From DAOLCO01 sp964612555 (GTDB lineage: Bacteria; Bdellovibrionota_C; UBA2361; SZUA-149; DAOLCO01), in NCBI GenBank assembly GCA_964612555.1, contig CAZTBW010000003.1:62001-126000 (forward strand): a DNA stretch of 64,000 nucleotides. The letters run 5' to 3'. Below the pieces are notes generated by a model. That model made no database searches and was not told where the DNA came from. It saw only the letters and a program-made list of their open reading frames with translations. Positions 7,785 through 17,052 of this stretch are shown one piece after another. Positions within the stretch are counted from its first letter, which is position 1. Each line of letters starts with the position of its first letter. The position numbers were made by a program, and so were the translations under genes.

Positions 7785-9455
7785 TTATTTCTTCTTCCCT
7801 CCACCCCGCTTTTTAGTCACGAGCTTTATATCAGTCCCGCTGAATCCATAACGACTGCGGATGGTGTTTTTTATGAACCGCAGGTATGAAAAATGTACCT
7901 GTTTTGGATAGTTCATTACCAGCATGAATCGGGGTGGAGCGACGTCGACCTGGGCGGCGTAGAAAAGTTTTAGTGGTCTGCCACGGTAACTTGGGGTGCT
8001 GGCACGGGGGAGTTCTTTTCTGAGGAGATTATTTAAAGCCATGGTGGAAATTCTTTTCTTTCTTGCATGAGCAACTTCTTTTGATGCTTCAAGAATCTTG
8101 TGTACCCGCTTACCGGTTTTTCCACTTATAAAATAAATTGGCGCATATGGTACAAACTTGAACTCGGTTCTTAGTTTTTCTTCAAATGTTTTTACTGAAG
8201 TATGGTCTTTCACTACAAGATCCCACTTGTTTACCGCAATGATTATCCCCTTCCCTTCTTCATGGGCAAGCCCAATGATTTTTGCATCCTGATCACTGGG
8301 ACCTTCCACCGCATCAAGCACCACAACCGCAACATCACACGCAGTGATTGCCCGCATTGATCGGAGCACACTATACTTTTCTACACTGTCCCCAACACGC
8401 CCTTTTTTTCTCATCCCGGCAGTGTCAATCAATTCAAACTGCTGCCCCTCATGGGTTAATACTTCGTGGATACTGTCCCGGGTAGTTCCTGCAAGCGCAG
8501 AAGTAATGGCACGCTCTTCCCCTGTTAAAGCGTTCAGGATAGTAGATTTACCAACATTTGGTCGTCCAATTAATGCAAGTCTGATACAAGGAATCGGGTC
8601 ATCCTGAATTTCAGATTCATGCTCAAGTGAGTCCCCTTCTTCATCAGTAAATCTTTTTTTCTCAACACTTTCTGAATTGCCTCCCGGAAGGGGCAAATAT
8701 GCAAAACTCTCATCATACTCTTTTACATCAATCCCACTATCGGGGTCATATACAGGAGGAAAATCTTCCTCAAGCCCTTCAATTACTTTCTTTTCCCTCA
8801 TTTCTTCCCGATCATCCTCTTCTGCCTCTTCATACCAGTCTTCCGCACTGGCAATTTCCATTGAGCCTCTTTTCCAGGACTCTTCAATCTCTGCGAGGAT
8901 TTCTTTTTCCCGCTCCTTTTGAGCTTCAAAGTGTTCATAGAGTGCATGAAAGTTGGGAAGCGTCTCTATAATGCCTTCAATAATCATTGAGACTCCTCTT
9001 CCATGAAGAGCACTGCAAGGGGTAACAGAATCAATCCCCAGTTGATAAAACTCTGCCGCAAGTGGTTCAAGTTCTTTTCCGTCACACTTATTGGCAACAA
9101 CGCTAAATGGTTTATCGTACTGCCTGAGTACCTCAATGACTTCTTCATCACCGGGCTGAAGCCCTGTTTTGGAATCAACAAGAAAAATAATCGCATCTGC
9201 TTCCTCAACCGCAAGAAGCGCCTGACGGGAAGTATGTTGCTGGAGCTCGTCCGTGGCGTTCTTTTCAAACCCACCGGTATCTACAACATAAAAAGGAATG
9301 CGATACGCCTCTACAAGACCATAGTTACGGTCTCGTGTTACTCCGGGCATGTCCTCAACAACTGCCCTGCTTTCACCAAGGATGCGATTAAAGAAAGTGG
9401 ATTTACCGACGTTTGGTCTTCCCACAATGGCAATTATAGGGATACGAATATCCAT
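7785..9455 (-). CDS. der: Ribosome-assembly GTPase Der (EngA)
   Basis: Der has two tandem GTPase domains and a C-terminal KH-like domain and acts in 50S subunit maturation. Both P-loops (GRPNVGKST at 12-20 and 297-305), DTGG/DTAG, NKCD/NKWD and the arginine-rich KH region are visible. Length is 556 residues against about 440-490 in most bacteria; the excess is an acidic, Glu/Asp-rich linker between the G domains (about 175-288). The C-terminus ends in a basic GGGKKK tail. AAGGA lies 5 bases before the ATG. It is the last gene of the nifS-mnmA-mtaB-rnc-era-der operon, 24 bases after era. Confidence 0.97.
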   Translation of the reverse strand: MDIRIPIIAIVGRPNVGKSTFFNRILGESRAVVEDMPGVTRDRNYGLVEAYRIPFYVVDTGGFEKNATDELQQHTSRQALLAVEEADAIIFLVDSKTGLQPGDEEVIEVLRQYDKPFSVVANKCDGKELEPLAAEFYQLGIDSVTPCSALHGRGVSMIIEGIIETLPNFHALYEHFEAQKEREKEILAEIEESWKRGSMEIASAEDWYEEAEEDDREEMREKKVIEGLEEDFPPVYDPDSGIDVKEYDESFAYLPLPGGNSESVEKKRFTDEEGDSLEHESEIQDDPIPCIRLALIGRPNVGKSTILNALTGEERAITSALAGTTRDSIHEVLTHEGQQFELIDTAGMRKKGRVGDSVEKYSVLRSMRAITACDVAVVVLDAVEGPSDQDAKIIGLAHEEGKGIIIAVNKWDLVVKDHTSVKTFEEKLRTEFKFVPYAPIYFISGKTGKRVHKILEASKEVAHARKKRISTMALNNLLRKELPRASTPSYRGRPLKLFYAAQVDVAPPRFMLVMNYPKQVHFSYLRFIKNTIRSRYGFSGTDIKLVTKKRGGGKKK

Positions 9456-9479
9456 GAAAATCCTTGTATATGAATAACA

Positions 9480-10445
9480 TTAAGAGAGTTGATACCCGGT
9501 CTTTATAAGACCCTGAGTCGATCTTGTCCAGTTTTGCTCTACCCGAACAAAAAGCTTCAATAAGACTTTCTGTCCATATATCCGTTCAAGCTCCTTTCTT
9601 GCCTGGGTTCCTATTTTCTGAAGCATGGAGCCTCCCGCACCAAGTACGATTGCTTTCTGGGAATCTTTTTCGACAATTATATCTACATGAATGGTAATCA
9701 TGGAGTCTGAATCCTCCCAGCGTCTGCAAAGAACTCCCAAGCCATAAGGGATTTCCTGATGCAGAAATAGAAACGCCTTTTCCCGAATCAATTCAGAAGC
9801 AAACATTTCATCAGTCTGATCCATTACCATGTCCTCAGGAAACATAAGCGCTCCCTTTGAGAGTTTTTTAATGATACCTGACTCAAGATCAGCAATTCCA
9901 TTTCCGTTCTTTGCAGAGACGGGTATGAATTCCGGAGTATATTCTTCACCAAATGAAGTACATAGTGCTTTTTGTAAGGTTGCTATCAAAGGAAGAAGAG
10001 ATGATACCTCGACAATATCAATTTTATTTAATACCCAGACATCCGGGGGTCGTACCTGATATTTCTCATCAGAAGTAATCCCCCGAAGACTATTGATGCA
10101 CTCTTCAATTACTTTTTCACCATTTAAGATAGTGCGAACGTCTACAACAAAGAGGAGAACATCAACTCCTTCACATGCACCACTTGCTTCCCGTTTTAGA
10201 AAACGAGACATCTCACCCCGATATTTTCTTGAGAAAAAACCAGGTGTATCAACGTATACCACTTGGGCTTCCTCTGTGGTTTTGATACCGAGGATTCTTT
10301 GTCGGGTGGTTTGTGCCTTTGGAGAAACGATACTTACCTTATGTCCGACAAGCTTATTTACCAGAGTGGATTTTCCGGCATTTGCCGGACCAATTAGTGA
10401 AACTATACCTGTATATCGCTCTGTGTTTAATGTTGACAGGTTCAT
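9480..10445 (-). CDS. era: GTPase Era
   Basis: Era binds the 3' end of 16S rRNA and helps 30S maturation. The 321-residue protein has P-loop GPANAGKS (19-26; most Era have RPNVGKS), the switch region QTTRQRILGI, DTPGFF, NKID and a C-terminal KH domain with the GAGGSMLQKIGTQARKELE segment. The start codon overlaps the rnc stop in an ATGA arrangement (10442-10445), so the two are translationally coupled, as in many bacteria where RNase III and Era act on the same precursor rRNA. Confidence 0.97.
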   Translation of the reverse strand: MNLSTLNTERYTGIVSLIGPANAGKSTLVNKLVGHKVSIVSPKAQTTRQRILGIKTTEEAQVVYVDTPGFFSRKYRGEMSRFLKREASGACEGVDVLLFVVDVRTILNGEKVIEECINSLRGITSDEKYQVRPPDVWVLNKIDIVEVSSLLPLIATLQKALCTSFGEEYTPEFIPVSAKNGNGIADLESGIIKKLSKGALMFPEDMVMDQTDEMFASELIREKAFLFLHQEIPYGLGVLCRRWEDSDSMITIHVDIIVEKDSQKAIVLGAGGSMLQKIGTQARKELERIYGQKVLLKLFVRVEQNWTRSTQGLIKTGYQLS

Positions 10446-11503
10446 GCTGCACTCGCATCTTCTGATACTGTTGCAAAGTTTCTCAGAGCAGTAAGTTTTT
10501 TAATCTCTGCTTCAGAAGAGTATAATAAGGCATTTTCCAGATAAAACTGTTGTCCTTTTTTGAGTTTTAGCTCTGGTGCGTCATATACCATTCTGATTAA
10601 TGCCTGAGCGGCAGCTTCCTGTTGCGCTGCTTTTTTAGTTGCACCACGACCTCTTCCCACTGTCTGACCATCAACGATTACGATGGTAACAAATGTAGGT
10701 GCATGTTCAGGTCCCTCTATAAGCTCAAGAAGATATGAAGGAGGCTCACTGCCCGCTGCGTGAAGTACTTCCTGAAGTTCAGTCTTGGGGTCAAATGGGG
10801 TAACTTCCTTAAGAGAGTCACCAAAGGTTCGCTCGATCAAAGACAGTGCAACTTCATATGAACTGTCCCGATATACCGCACCAATGACCGCTTCAGTGAC
10901 ATCTGCGAGAATGGAAGGACGTTCTGCCCCGCCTGCGCTGTGCTCTCCACGCCCGAGTTTTACAAAGGTATGAAGCTCAAGTTCCCGGGCAATATTTGCA
11001 AGTGCCTGAGTGTTAACCAAAGCAGCCCGCATTTTTGAAAGTTCTCCCTCACGAGCTTCGGGATGAAGATCACTAAGAAGATGTGCAACGCCAAGATCAA
11101 GTACCGCATCTCCAAGGAACTCCAGACGTTCATAATCGGCTCGTTCTTTTACACCCAAAGCAGAACGGTGCGTAAGCGCTCTACTAAGCAGGTTTTTATC
11201 CTTGAACTCATATCCTATACGTTCTTCAAGTGTTTCAAAATCGGTACGTACCTGAAGTGGTGTCTCACGTTCTGATAATTCTTCAGGTGAAAGATTCTTT
11301 TTTAATGATTCCTTCTTGTTTTGAGCCACCGGTATCATGCGGTCGCCCTGCCCCTTGGTGTATTCTTTTTTCTTGCCGCTTTGTTTGTTCAAAGGGGAAT
11401 AATCATCCCACGCATTTTTGACTAATACGTGGACAGGGGCTTCAGATTTTTTCTTGGTAGCACCAGGAACGGGTCCTATTTTCCCGGGTCGAATGGTTCG
11501 CAT
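10442..11503 (-). CDS. rnc: Ribonuclease III with N-terminal extension
   Basis: RNase III cleaves double-stranded RNA and processes rRNA precursors. The catalytic signature ERLEFLGDA sits at 125-133, followed by the rest of the RNase III domain and a double-stranded RNA binding domain (ELQEVLHAAG ... KKAAQQEAAAQAL). Length is 353 residues; the usual enzyme is about 225-240. About 88 lysine-rich, probably disordered residues precede the domain. The start at 11503 has a good GGAG site 7 bases upstream and lies inside the 3' end of mtaB (28-base overlap). An internal ATG at 11338 also has a possible site. The enzyme identity is sure; the extension depends on the start. Confidence 0.95.
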   Translation of the reverse strand: MRTIRPGKIGPVPGATKKKSEAPVHVLVKNAWDDYSPLNKQSGKKKEYTKGQGDRMIPVAQNKKESLKKNLSPEELSERETPLQVRTDFETLEERIGYEFKDKNLLSRALTHRSALGVKERADYERLEFLGDAVLDLGVAHLLSDLHPEAREGELSKMRAALVNTQALANIARELELHTFVKLGRGEHSAGGAERPSILADVTEAVIGAVYRDSSYEVALSLIERTFGDSLKEVTPFDPKTELQEVLHAAGSEPPSYLLELIEGPEHAPTFVTIVIVDGQTVGRGRGATKKAAQQEAAAQALIRMVYDAPELKLKKGQQFYLENALLYSSEAEIKKLTALRNFATVSEDASAA

Positions 11504-12984
11504 AATAATCTCCTCTCTTCTCTTTCAAGTGCACGGGCAGTTACTTTAAGAAGCGTCCCTGCCCGGGGAGCTTCCCACGATCGCCCGATCTTGTTATTAT
11601 CAGAGGTAGAACAGGTGCCAGAAGGCATAATACGAACTGTAGCAAACTCGGAAGATGTCCCTAGTACAGAACCATCTTCAAGCACCCTGTCCTCAACCAC
11701 CACCTCAAGCTCTTTTCCAGTCAGGGTTCCAAGAAACTCCTCTCTCCTTCTCTCAGCAATCGCCCGCCAGCGGGCAGATCTGCGCTTTCGTTCAGAAACA
11801 GGAATTTCACCATCAAGCCGTGTCGCCGCAGTGCCTTCTCGTTCAGAATAGGGAAACACATGAAGGTAGGAAATAGGTAGCGAAAGAAAAGTTTCAATCC
11901 CTTCCTCTAACTCTTTTCTACTCTCTCCGGGAAACCCCGTAATTACATCCGAACCAACTGCACACCCGTCAAACCTTTCATGAATATACCATAAAAGATC
12001 CCTCGCGTCTTCCAGACGGTACTTTCTATTCATCCGTTTCAGGGTTGAATCAGTAAACGCCTGTAAACATATATGAAGATGTTTACAAAAAAAGTGACTT
12101 TTACTTAAAAAGTCAATCATTTCAAAGCTTACGTTGTCAGGATCAAGTGAGCTGAGTCTGATTCTGGGGGGTGAAATCGGCTGCTCAAAGTAACCCCCTA
12201 CCAGTGAAGGGGATAAAAGGTCTTCAATTTTCTTAAGAAGTTCGAGGAGTGAAGTGTCCTGGTCTTCACCATAACCTCCCAGATGGGTGCCTGTGAGGAC
12301 AATTTCACGGTAGCCCAGGTTTATAATTGACTGTATATCAGCAAGTACATCTCCGGTTTTTCTTGAGCTCAGTACTCCCCTTGTTTTGGGAATGATACAG
12401 AAGGTGCAATGATTTTCACATCCCTCCTGTACTCTCAGATGAAACCTTGAACGAAGCTTGAATGTTCCAATCTGTTCACCCGGTCCTCTCAGTCCCTCCG
12501 AAATAGGGTCGTCCAGAGAAATGGTTTTGTGGACAGGTTTTCGTAAGCGGGCATCTGTATTTTTTTTAACCTCTGGACGAACTATGGTGTTACTATCTCC
12601 CATGATCGCACTGATAACATTTTTCTTCTGCCCGGGACCAAGTACTTGAATATCAGGGAATTGATTCTTAAAGACCTCAGGATTTGCCTCAGCCATACAA
12701 CCTGTAAATATAATTTTTCGATCAGGTTTTTCAGCTTTCAGTTTTTCTACCAGACGAATTGCTTCCTTGTCGGCAGTATCGGTAACGGTACAGGAATTAA
12801 TGACGACAACATCTGTATCTTCATCCTGGGAAAACTCCTGCACCCAGCCTCCCCGCTCTGAAACCAGAGCCGCAAGATCTACGGTATCAGCAAAATTACT
12901 CCTGCATCCAAATGTTTTGAAAGATACCTTTAAAGGGAAGGATTCGTTTTCCTGATTTGTAGTTTGAGATTTTTGTTCAGACAT
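11476..12984 (-). CDS. mtaB: tRNA t6A37 methylthiotransferase MtaB
   Basis: A radical-SAM methylthiotransferase that adds a methylthio group to t6A37 of tRNA. It has the N-terminal UPF0004 iron-sulfur domain (FGCRSNFADTVDL, NSCTVTDTADKEA, FTGCMAE), the radical-SAM cysteines in CENHCTFC, and a C-terminal TRAM-like region. The Cys spacing and TVTDTAD motif favour MtaB over MiaB/RimO. I start at ATG 12984, which overlaps the mnmA stop and has GGAGGAGG upstream (about 13 bases); a longer frame to 13047 has no ribosome site. The start choice fits the coupled operon, with mnmA before and rnc after. Confidence 0.9.
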   Translation of the reverse strand: MSEQKSQTTNQENESFPLKVSFKTFGCRSNFADTVDLAALVSERGGWVQEFSQDEDTDVVVINSCTVTDTADKEAIRLVEKLKAEKPDRKIIFTGCMAEANPEVFKNQFPDIQVLGPGQKKNVISAIMGDSNTIVRPEVKKNTDARLRKPVHKTISLDDPISEGLRGPGEQIGTFKLRSRFHLRVQEGCENHCTFCIIPKTRGVLSSRKTGDVLADIQSIINLGYREIVLTGTHLGGYGEDQDTSLLELLKKIEDLLSPSLVGGYFEQPISPPRIRLSSLDPDNVSFEMIDFLSKSHFFCKHLHICLQAFTDSTLKRMNRKYRLEDARDLLWYIHERFDGCAVGSDVITGFPGESRKELEEGIETFLSLPISYLHVFPYSEREGTAATRLDGEIPVSERKRRSARWRAIAERRREEFLGTLTGKELEVVVEDRVLEDGSVLGTSSEFATVRIMPSGTCSTSDNNKIGRSWEAPRAGTLLKVTARALEREERRLLCEPFDPGK

Positions 12985-14167
12985 CTCTAAGTAAAACTCC
13001 TCCTCCAAGAACCTCTCTTGCCCCATCATCCTGAGCTTCATCCGCATAAAACACGGCAGCCTGTCCGGGACTTACCGGAGACCAGCCGTCAACAAAGCTG
13101 AGCCTTGCCTTATTGCTTAAATCTCCCTTCTCATCATATACCGGATGAATATCACAGAGTACTCCCTCATGCCGATAGCGAAGCTTGACCAGAGCACGAA
13201 GCATTTTCGGTTTTCCAGAAGCATCTTTTTGCCAGTCCCCCGAAACCCAGTGTACTTCTGATACAAAAAATTCTTCCCGTTTTAATTCATCCTTTTCTCC
13301 TACTACCACCACATTATCTTCAGGATTTATGGTAAGCACGTACAGAGGCGATGGATTACTAAGTCCCAGTCCCTTTCTCTGTCCTACCGTATAATTATAA
13401 ATCCCCTCATGCGTACCAAGTACGGTACCATCTGTTTTTTTAATTGAACCTTTGGTTGGTGTGCCTCCTTTCTTTTCAATAAAATCAGAAACTGTTGTGC
13501 TTACAAAACATATATCCTGACTTTCAGGTTTGGAAGAAAGCAGGAAACCTTCTTTTTCAAGAATTGCCCGGACATCGGGTTTATACATATCACCTACTGG
13601 AAAAATAGTAGTATCCAGTTCTTCCTGAGTCAGGGCATATAAAAAATAACTCTGATCTTTATTCAGGTCTCGTGCAGTATACAGTCCTTTTGTACCATCT
13701 GCCTTTTTTCGGATACGGGCATAGTGCCCTGTTGCAACAATATCAGCACCCAGCATTTGTCCACGAGTTCTAAGCTCGTGGAATTTCACTTTACGATTAC
13801 ACAAAAGACAGGGGTTTGGAGTTTCTCCTTCAAGATACGTCTGAACAAAAATATCAATCACCTTTTCACGAAAAGAATCTTCAAAATCAAATACATAAAA
13901 TGGGAAACCGAAAGTGTCCGCCACTTGTCGGGCATCATCAAAATCAGACGGTGCACAGCAGGTAGCCCGTTTTGCGTTTCCTCCATGCGAGCGATAATCC
14001 CAGACCTGCATGGAAATCCCCACTACCTGATACCCTGCCTTATGCAGTAACACCCCCGCAGCACAGGAATCCACTCCACCACTCATTGCAAGTACCACTC
14101 GTTTGTTCTGCGATACATACCCTGAAGGATTTGTTCCTGAATCTGTTTCAGTTAAGGCTCCGTTCAT
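12977..14167 (-). CDS. mnmA: tRNA-specific 2-thiouridylase MnmA
   Basis: MnmA inserts sulfur at C2 of U34 in tRNA for Glu, Gln and Lys using ATP and persulfide sulfur. The 396-residue protein has the PP-loop SGGVDS (29-34), the catalytic cysteine region PCLLCNRKVKF, ATGHYARI, DQSYFL and SQDICFV with the second cysteine. A 20-residue polar N-terminus precedes the PP-loop. Its ATG overlaps the stop of the cysteine desulfurase gene (ATGA, 14164-14167), so the sulfur donor and the thiolase enzyme are made together. It overlaps mtaB by 8 bases downstream. Confidence 0.97.
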   Translation of the reverse strand: MNGALTETDSGTNPSGYVSQNKRVVLAMSGGVDSCAAGVLLHKAGYQVVGISMQVWDYRSHGGNAKRATCCAPSDFDDARQVADTFGFPFYVFDFEDSFREKVIDIFVQTYLEGETPNPCLLCNRKVKFHELRTRGQMLGADIVATGHYARIRKKADGTKGLYTARDLNKDQSYFLYALTQEELDTTIFPVGDMYKPDVRAILEKEGFLLSSKPESQDICFVSTTVSDFIEKKGGTPTKGSIKKTDGTVLGTHEGIYNYTVGQRKGLGLSNPSPLYVLTINPEDNVVVVGEKDELKREEFFVSEVHWVSGDWQKDASGKPKMLRALVKLRYRHEGVLCDIHPVYDEKGDLSNKARLSFVDGWSPVSPGQAAVFYADEAQDDGAREVLGGGVLLRDV

Positions 14168-15387
14168 TGGAAAAGCTCCTCCTCATTCTGAGTTGCAGCA
14201 CTTTTTCCACTCATTTCTCTCATCCGGTGTACTATAGAAATGAAAATCTCGGCTCCCTTTTTGATTTGCTCATGAGTAACATCCCAATCAAGACTGATCC
14301 TGACGCACTCCCTGGCAGCCTTTTTATTTAAGCCCATTGCAAGGAGTACATGAGAAACATCCTGTTTTCCCGAAGAGCAAGCCGCACCAATCGAAATTGA
14401 AACACCTTCAAGATCAAGTGCCACGACCAGATCATCTCCTCTACAGTCAGGTACCTGTAAGAGTATTGTATTGTCGAGTGCTCGATCAAATGGAGTGTGA
14501 GATATACTATCTGGTATCCCTTCCTGTAGAAGCTGAAACAGAAGATCTCTTGCTTCACGACGTTTTGCACGCTCAGTTTCACCTTCTGAAACAAGATGTT
14601 CAGCCACAGCTCCCCACACACAGGTACCCAGAACAAATTCAGTCCCCCCGCGTTTTTTCCCTTCCTGAGATCCACCAAGAAGAAGAGGGTCATACATACG
14701 GCAGGTGTTTTTTGAAAAAAGTACGGCACCTGAACCGGGTAGTGCTCCCATTTTATGAGCTGATATTGCAATTGCGTCGATTCCTGCATCAAACAGGTCT
14801 TTAAGGAGAACACCTGATTTTGAAATAGCTTGCGAAGCATCGCACACGATTGCTCCCTGATACCCATAGGTACGAAGTGCTGAAACAATTTCCACAAGCG
14901 GAAGAATCAGTCCCGTCTCGTTATTTGCAAGCATGAGTGAAACCAGTTCAGTTTCTTTTCTGATACTTTGAGTAAAATCATCAATCCTGAAATTGCTATA
15001 CATATCAGGTGGAATGTAATGCACTTCATATCCCTCACGCTCCAGACGTTTAATTGGTTCAAGCATTGCTGCGTGTTCAATTGCAGTAGTGAGGATATGA
15101 GGTAAGTTTGTATTTCTTTGAAAAGTATGAGCCGGAGGACAAAACCCATGTACAAGACTGTTACAAGCCTCAGTTCCTCCAGACATAAAACAGAGTTCTA
15201 CTTCTGATACCGAAAGCCCCAGATAGTTCAGAATCTGCTCCCTGCTTTTTCTAAGTAAGGCTCGAGCCTGCCTCCCTTCAGCATGCACGCTGGATGGATT
15301 ACTCACATGAGTCTGAGCAAGAAACTCCATAGCCGCTTCACGAGCAACTGGTCGCAATTGAGATGATGCATTGGCATCCCAGTACAT
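14164..15387 (-). CDS. Cysteine desulfurase, NifS/IscS family
   Basis: A pyridoxal-phosphate enzyme that removes sulfur from cysteine as a persulfide, here most likely feeding MnmA and iron-sulfur enzymes such as MtaB. Features are the N-terminal YWDANASS, SGGTEACNSLVHG, the PLP lysine K212 in SAHKMGALPG and the persulfide loop GAACSSGK. Length 407 fits group I NifS/IscS. AGGGG lies before the ATG, and a TATAAT -10 hexamer lies at 15432-15437 on the same strand. It is the first gene of the six-gene operon running to der. Whether it is IscS or NifS in the strict sense cannot be told by eye. Confidence 0.93.
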   Translation of the reverse strand: MYWDANASSQLRPVAREAAMEFLAQTHVSNPSSVHAEGRQARALLRKSREQILNYLGLSVSEVELCFMSGGTEACNSLVHGFCPPAHTFQRNTNLPHILTTAIEHAAMLEPIKRLEREGYEVHYIPPDMYSNFRIDDFTQSIRKETELVSLMLANNETGLILPLVEIVSALRTYGYQGAIVCDASQAISKSGVLLKDLFDAGIDAIAISAHKMGALPGSGAVLFSKNTCRMYDPLLLGGSQEGKKRGGTEFVLGTCVWGAVAEHLVSEGETERAKRREARDLLFQLLQEGIPDSISHTPFDRALDNTILLQVPDCRGDDLVVALDLEGVSISIGAACSSGKQDVSHVLLAMGLNKKAARECVRISLDWDVTHEQIKKGAEIFISIVHRMREMSGKSAATQNEEELFQ

Positions 15388-15431
15388 ATATTCAAGCCCC
15401 TGATATCAAAAAGAAATAAATATGCGAAAAT

Positions 15432-15437
15432 ATTATA
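15432..15437 (-). promoter_or_regulatory. Probable -10 element of the nifS-der operon
   Basis: On the minus strand the hexamer is TATAAT, about 45 bases before the nifS ATG, with no other gene between. The -35 region (TTTATT at 17-base spacing) is poor, so this rests on the -10 box and position. Confidence 0.45.
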
Positions 15438-15625
15438 CAATAAATTGATTAAGAAATAAAATGAGCTTCTGAGAGACTGTTTGGTATCGTATCAGATGGG
15501 ATTTGAATGAGGGTGGTATTTTACTGAGAATAAAAAATTATGATTATCTACACCATGTAATCAAAAAGAAAATAATTAAAATGGTATGTTAACGCACATA
15601 CCAAGCGATTTAAAACATAACGGTT

Positions 15626-16606
15626 TTAGAGGTCAAAAGCTTCATTCAAATGAGGGATATTTATCTCTTCGTTAGTTATCCCAGATATGAGCCATGCCAT
15701 ATCGTACTTATCTTGATACGCAATAACTACATAGTCGGTTTTATGAGGTGCTTCTTCACTTATGTTCTTCAAGCCGTCCCATGGCGTTTCTTCCCATGTT
15801 TCTTCCCATCGCCCTTGTGTGTCAAAGACAATATAAAAACATGTACTCCAAAGATAATTGTAGAGTGACCTAAAATACTGATATGCCGTTACCACTTTTT
15901 CTTCAAGTTCTGAAAAGCCCCATTCCGCAACCATTTCTTCAAGTTCCAAAAAATCTTCTTCCGTAGACAGTATTTTTTCAGGGATATTTCCAAATATAGT
16001 AGTGTAACGTAAGTTACGTCTTATCTTCTTTGTCCTTTTGATATGTAATAATTCACATAGCTTGTCAAAGCAGGATATGTCGCTATTATCTTTTCGATAC
16101 CGCAAAGGAAATTTTTTTATGATTTCCATATAACGACAACTGATAAAAGGCTCTGCCATTGTATGACCTGTGCAAATACGAGCTTCAACACCGTTGCCTT
16201 GCCGAAAGGTATTTATGCTTGTGGTATGATACCCATATGAAAGAATAGGTATACATCCGAGAAGTGGTAAGCCTTGGTCATCATGCCATGAAAGAGGGTC
16301 CATGGAGATTGGGGTATATCCAGCTTCATACACACGAATGAGTGCTTCAGCTTCGGACAAGTCACATTTCCTGAGGTGAAGTTTATCGGTATATTTATAG
16401 TTGGATCCCAGTATGTCTCCCTTAGACTCAAGTTTCGCTAAACTTCCTGAAATTTTCCTTTTATGTTTTAGAAAATATTCCATTCCGAAGGGCTCAACGC
16501 ACAAGGCAGTTAAAGCCTCTTTTCCACTTTTAGAAGATGAGTCTATTTGAGAATCTTTCTTAGCTTGGGGTTTGAACTCGCGCTCGCAGGTATGTGTTCC
16601 AAACAT
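15626..16606 (-). CDS. Unrecognised protein, 326 residues
   Basis: I do not recognise this protein. It starts at ATG 16606 with AAGGA 9 bases upstream. It has no signal peptide and no membrane segment. The first 30 residues are polar and probably disordered; the rest is a globular, aromatic- and Glu-rich sequence with a basic stretch near the middle (IKRTKKIRRNLRY) and a Trp-rich segment near the C-terminus (WEETWEETPWDGL). It lies alone between the nifS operon and a 57-base palindrome, with flanking gaps of 238 and about 450 bases, which suggests an accessory gene with its own promoter. Confidence 0.7.
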   Translation of the reverse strand: MFGTHTCEREFKPQAKKDSQIDSSSKSGKEALTALCVEPFGMEYFLKHKRKISGSLAKLESKGDILGSNYKYTDKLHLRKCDLSEAEALIRVYEAGYTPISMDPLSWHDDQGLPLLGCIPILSYGYHTTSINTFRQGNGVEARICTGHTMAEPFISCRYMEIIKKFPLRYRKDNSDISCFDKLCELLHIKRTKKIRRNLRYTTIFGNIPEKILSTEEDFLELEEMVAEWGFSELEEKVVTAYQYFRSLYNYLWSTCFYIVFDTQGRWEETWEETPWDGLKNISEEAPHKTDYVVIAYQDKYDMAWLISGITNEEINIPHLNEAFDL

Positions 16607-17052
16607 CGAGTTGTTTCCTTTTAGAAAAAACTAACAACAAAGCAAGAATCACAAGTTTTCGAAACATATCGAAAATTTAATCTTATGAACTGCCGTTGTA
16701 TTAAAAACTCAACAGTATTTTTGAGAATTTTTTAATACAACGGCAGCAAAGCTTAATGACTTATTCAGTGATACTCTCAGGCTCTGAAAAGGAATTTTTA
16801 ACATCTGACCGTAAAACAAAAAACCTTATTTATCACAGTTAAAACCAACTACTCATATAAAATTTTATAGATCGAATAGCAGAGGTAATATATTGCCTGA
16901 TTTATTTTGTCAATTTTATTTACTTTCCTGGTTTTAGATAATCCAAGAGTTCATCTTATAAGGAGTGGTACTGCTCTGAGAAAAAATCAAGAGTATAATT
17001 AAATGGCGGTTTTTTCCGGTCCGCCTGCCGGGTGTGAGAACCTTTTTACTGA
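16607..17052. other. Intergenic region with a long hairpin
   Basis: About 446 AT-rich bases between the unknown gene at 15626 and the 37-residue membrane protein. The only structure I see is the 18-bp inverted repeat at 16690-16746. The plus-strand frame 17003-17197 overlaps this and the small gene but lacks a ribosome site and reads as a shadow. Confidence 0.5.
16690..16746. repeat. Long inverted repeat with 18-bp perfect arms
   Basis: CTGCCGTTGTATTAAAAA (16690-16707) is the exact complement of the 18 bases at 16729-16746. The 21-base centre holds a second arm pair CTCAA/TTGAG. No U-tract follows outside the stem on either strand, so a plain Rho-independent terminator is not the best reading. 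A small palindromic repeat or a folded 5' leader for the unknown gene at 16606 are alternatives. Confidence 0.75.

Noticed and set aside
11063..11421. Several short plus-strand frames inside rnc
   Set aside because: They lie fully inside a confident gene on the other strand and have no ribosome site.
14328..15155. Minus and plus frames inside the cysteine desulfurase gene
   Set aside because: Shadow frames of a gene with clear catalytic motifs.
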